Assembly (NCBI GenBank): GCA_029228645.1
Contig: JAPTHR010000001.1
Location: forward strand, 302,925 to 366,924
Reading direction: 5' to 3'
Source: Gammaproteobacteria bacterium Milos-ODIII6
GTDB taxonomy: Bacteria; Pseudomonadota; Gammaproteobacteria; Chromatiales; Chromatiaceae
Length of the DNA: 64,000 nt
Below are positions 63,596-64,000 of this stretch, in pieces (within the stretch, counting starts at the first letter, position 1; each line of letters opens with the position of its first letter). The translations under genes were made by a program, and so were the position numbers. Below the pieces are notes generated by a model. That model had not been told where the DNA came from and did no database searches. It worked only from the letters and a program-made list of their open reading frames with translations.

Positions 63596-64000
63596 ATGGC
63601 AAAACGCCTCCTGATCATATTGACGCTGTTCCTGCTGGCCCTGATGTTCTGGGACGTGGTTGCAAGCTACAGCGAGAAGCAGCAACTGGCCCCGGTCGCC
63701 GCCCATTACGTCGGGCAGGGCCCCGATGAGTTGGGTGCGCCCAACCTGGTGACCGCGGTGGTGGTTGCCTATCGTGGTCTGGATACGTTGGGCGAAGTGA
63801 CGGTGCTGTTCCTTGCCGCGCTGGCCGTGGGCCTGCTGCTGGGAACCGGAGCCAGTGAACGCAACACGGGGCCGGCAAATCCGGCCAGCGAGATTGTCGA
63901 AACCGCAGTCGAGTATCTGTTCCCGATAGCATTGCTGTTCGGCGTGTACATCTTCATCAACGGTCATTTGTCGCCGGGTGGCGGGTTCCAGGGCGGTGCG
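63596..64000 (+). CDS. mrpB: Mrp-type antiporter subunit B, 3' truncated by window end
   Basis: Visible for 135 residues: an N-terminal helix LLIILTLFLLALMFWDVVASY, then APNLVTAVVVAYRGLDTLGEVTVLFLAALAVG and EIVETAVEYLFPIALLFGVYIFINGHLSPGGGFQGGA. This is the MrpB/MnhB pattern, with the conserved GHxSPGGGFQGG near its C-terminal part. The stop lies beyond the window. It follows mrpG by 11 nt. Subunits C and D, plus the rest of A, presumably follow. Confidence 0.93.
   Translation, partial: MAKRLLIILTLFLLALMFWDVVASYSEKQQLAPVAAHYVGQGPDELGAPNLVTAVVVAYRGLDTLGEVTVLFLAALAVGLLLGTGASERNTGPANPASEIVETAVEYLFPIALLFGVYIFINGHLSPGGGFQGGA

Overview
The window reads as a GC-rich chromosomal segment of a sulfur-oxidising gammaproteobacterium. 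Pointers to that lifestyle, all read from the translated sequence, are a sulfur-globule-like secreted protein (5500-5997), a c'-type cytochrome with a similar N-terminus (6072-6731), a SoxK-like SoxXA-binding protein (38475-38795), and two proteins with DsrE-type domains (41294-42575). Gammaproteobacterial markers are a class I adenylate cyclase, the argH-algZ-algR order, hemB-aroE and mutY-yggX. The species cannot be named from the sequence alone.

Layout, 1-24 kb: a 5'-truncated carboxylesterase and a glycine-zipper lipoprotein; cyaA coupled to a degenerate GGDEF protein; the globule protein/cytochrome pair; tautomerase-argH; algZ-algR; a minus-strand four-gene operon of two DUF1538 membrane proteins, a PII-like protein and a CBS protein; hemB-aroE; a VIT-family transporter and small membrane proteins; a secreted protein with four Cys...Trp repeats and a peptidoglycan-binding domain; a short CDF transporter; a Na/Pi cotransporter with a DUF21/CBS protein; a GGCT-like protein; sodB.

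24-46 kb: the Anbu (proteasome-ancestor) locus, with anbu divergent from transglutaminase/DUF2126, circularly permuted ATP-grasp and alpha-E genes; a frameshifted gamma-carbonic anhydrase; lemA with a GIDE/EF-hand protein; a seven-unit REP array; prlC; an SH3 protein; an oxidoreductase, an epimerase, soxK and a PfkB kinase. Then come two back-to-back ECF sigma/anti-sigma cassettes. In one the anti-sigma factor carries a C-terminal DsrE-like domain and is followed by a free periplasmic DsrE paralogue. I regard this as the best candidate for an undescribed system (a sulfur- or redox-sensing sigma switch). mutY, yggX and an APH/P-loop fusion follow.

46.7-57.5 kb is accessory DNA. A decayed 4.4-kb island sits in tRNA-Phe between 47-bp att repeats. 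It holds an integrase remnant split by a 262-bp MITE-like palindromic element, a ParDE module, a tRNA-fMet 3' fragment, an ion-channel pseudogene, an IS91-type remnant and an AAA ATPase. Right of the island are a metal-handling trio (ZIP, zinc-ribbon, CDF-NifX fusion), a radical SAM protein, and a mosaic of short repeats around a Fic protein, an IS630 fragment and a cyclic-nucleotide-binding protein.

57.5-64 kb: an NhaD-type Na+/H+ antiporter, a DUF2256 protein, glgP, and the start of an Mrp-type antiporter operon (E-F-DUF4040-G-B) cut by the window end. NhaD, Mrp and the Na/Pi cotransporter suggest a sodium-using, perhaps marine or haloalkaline, physiology; that is inference.
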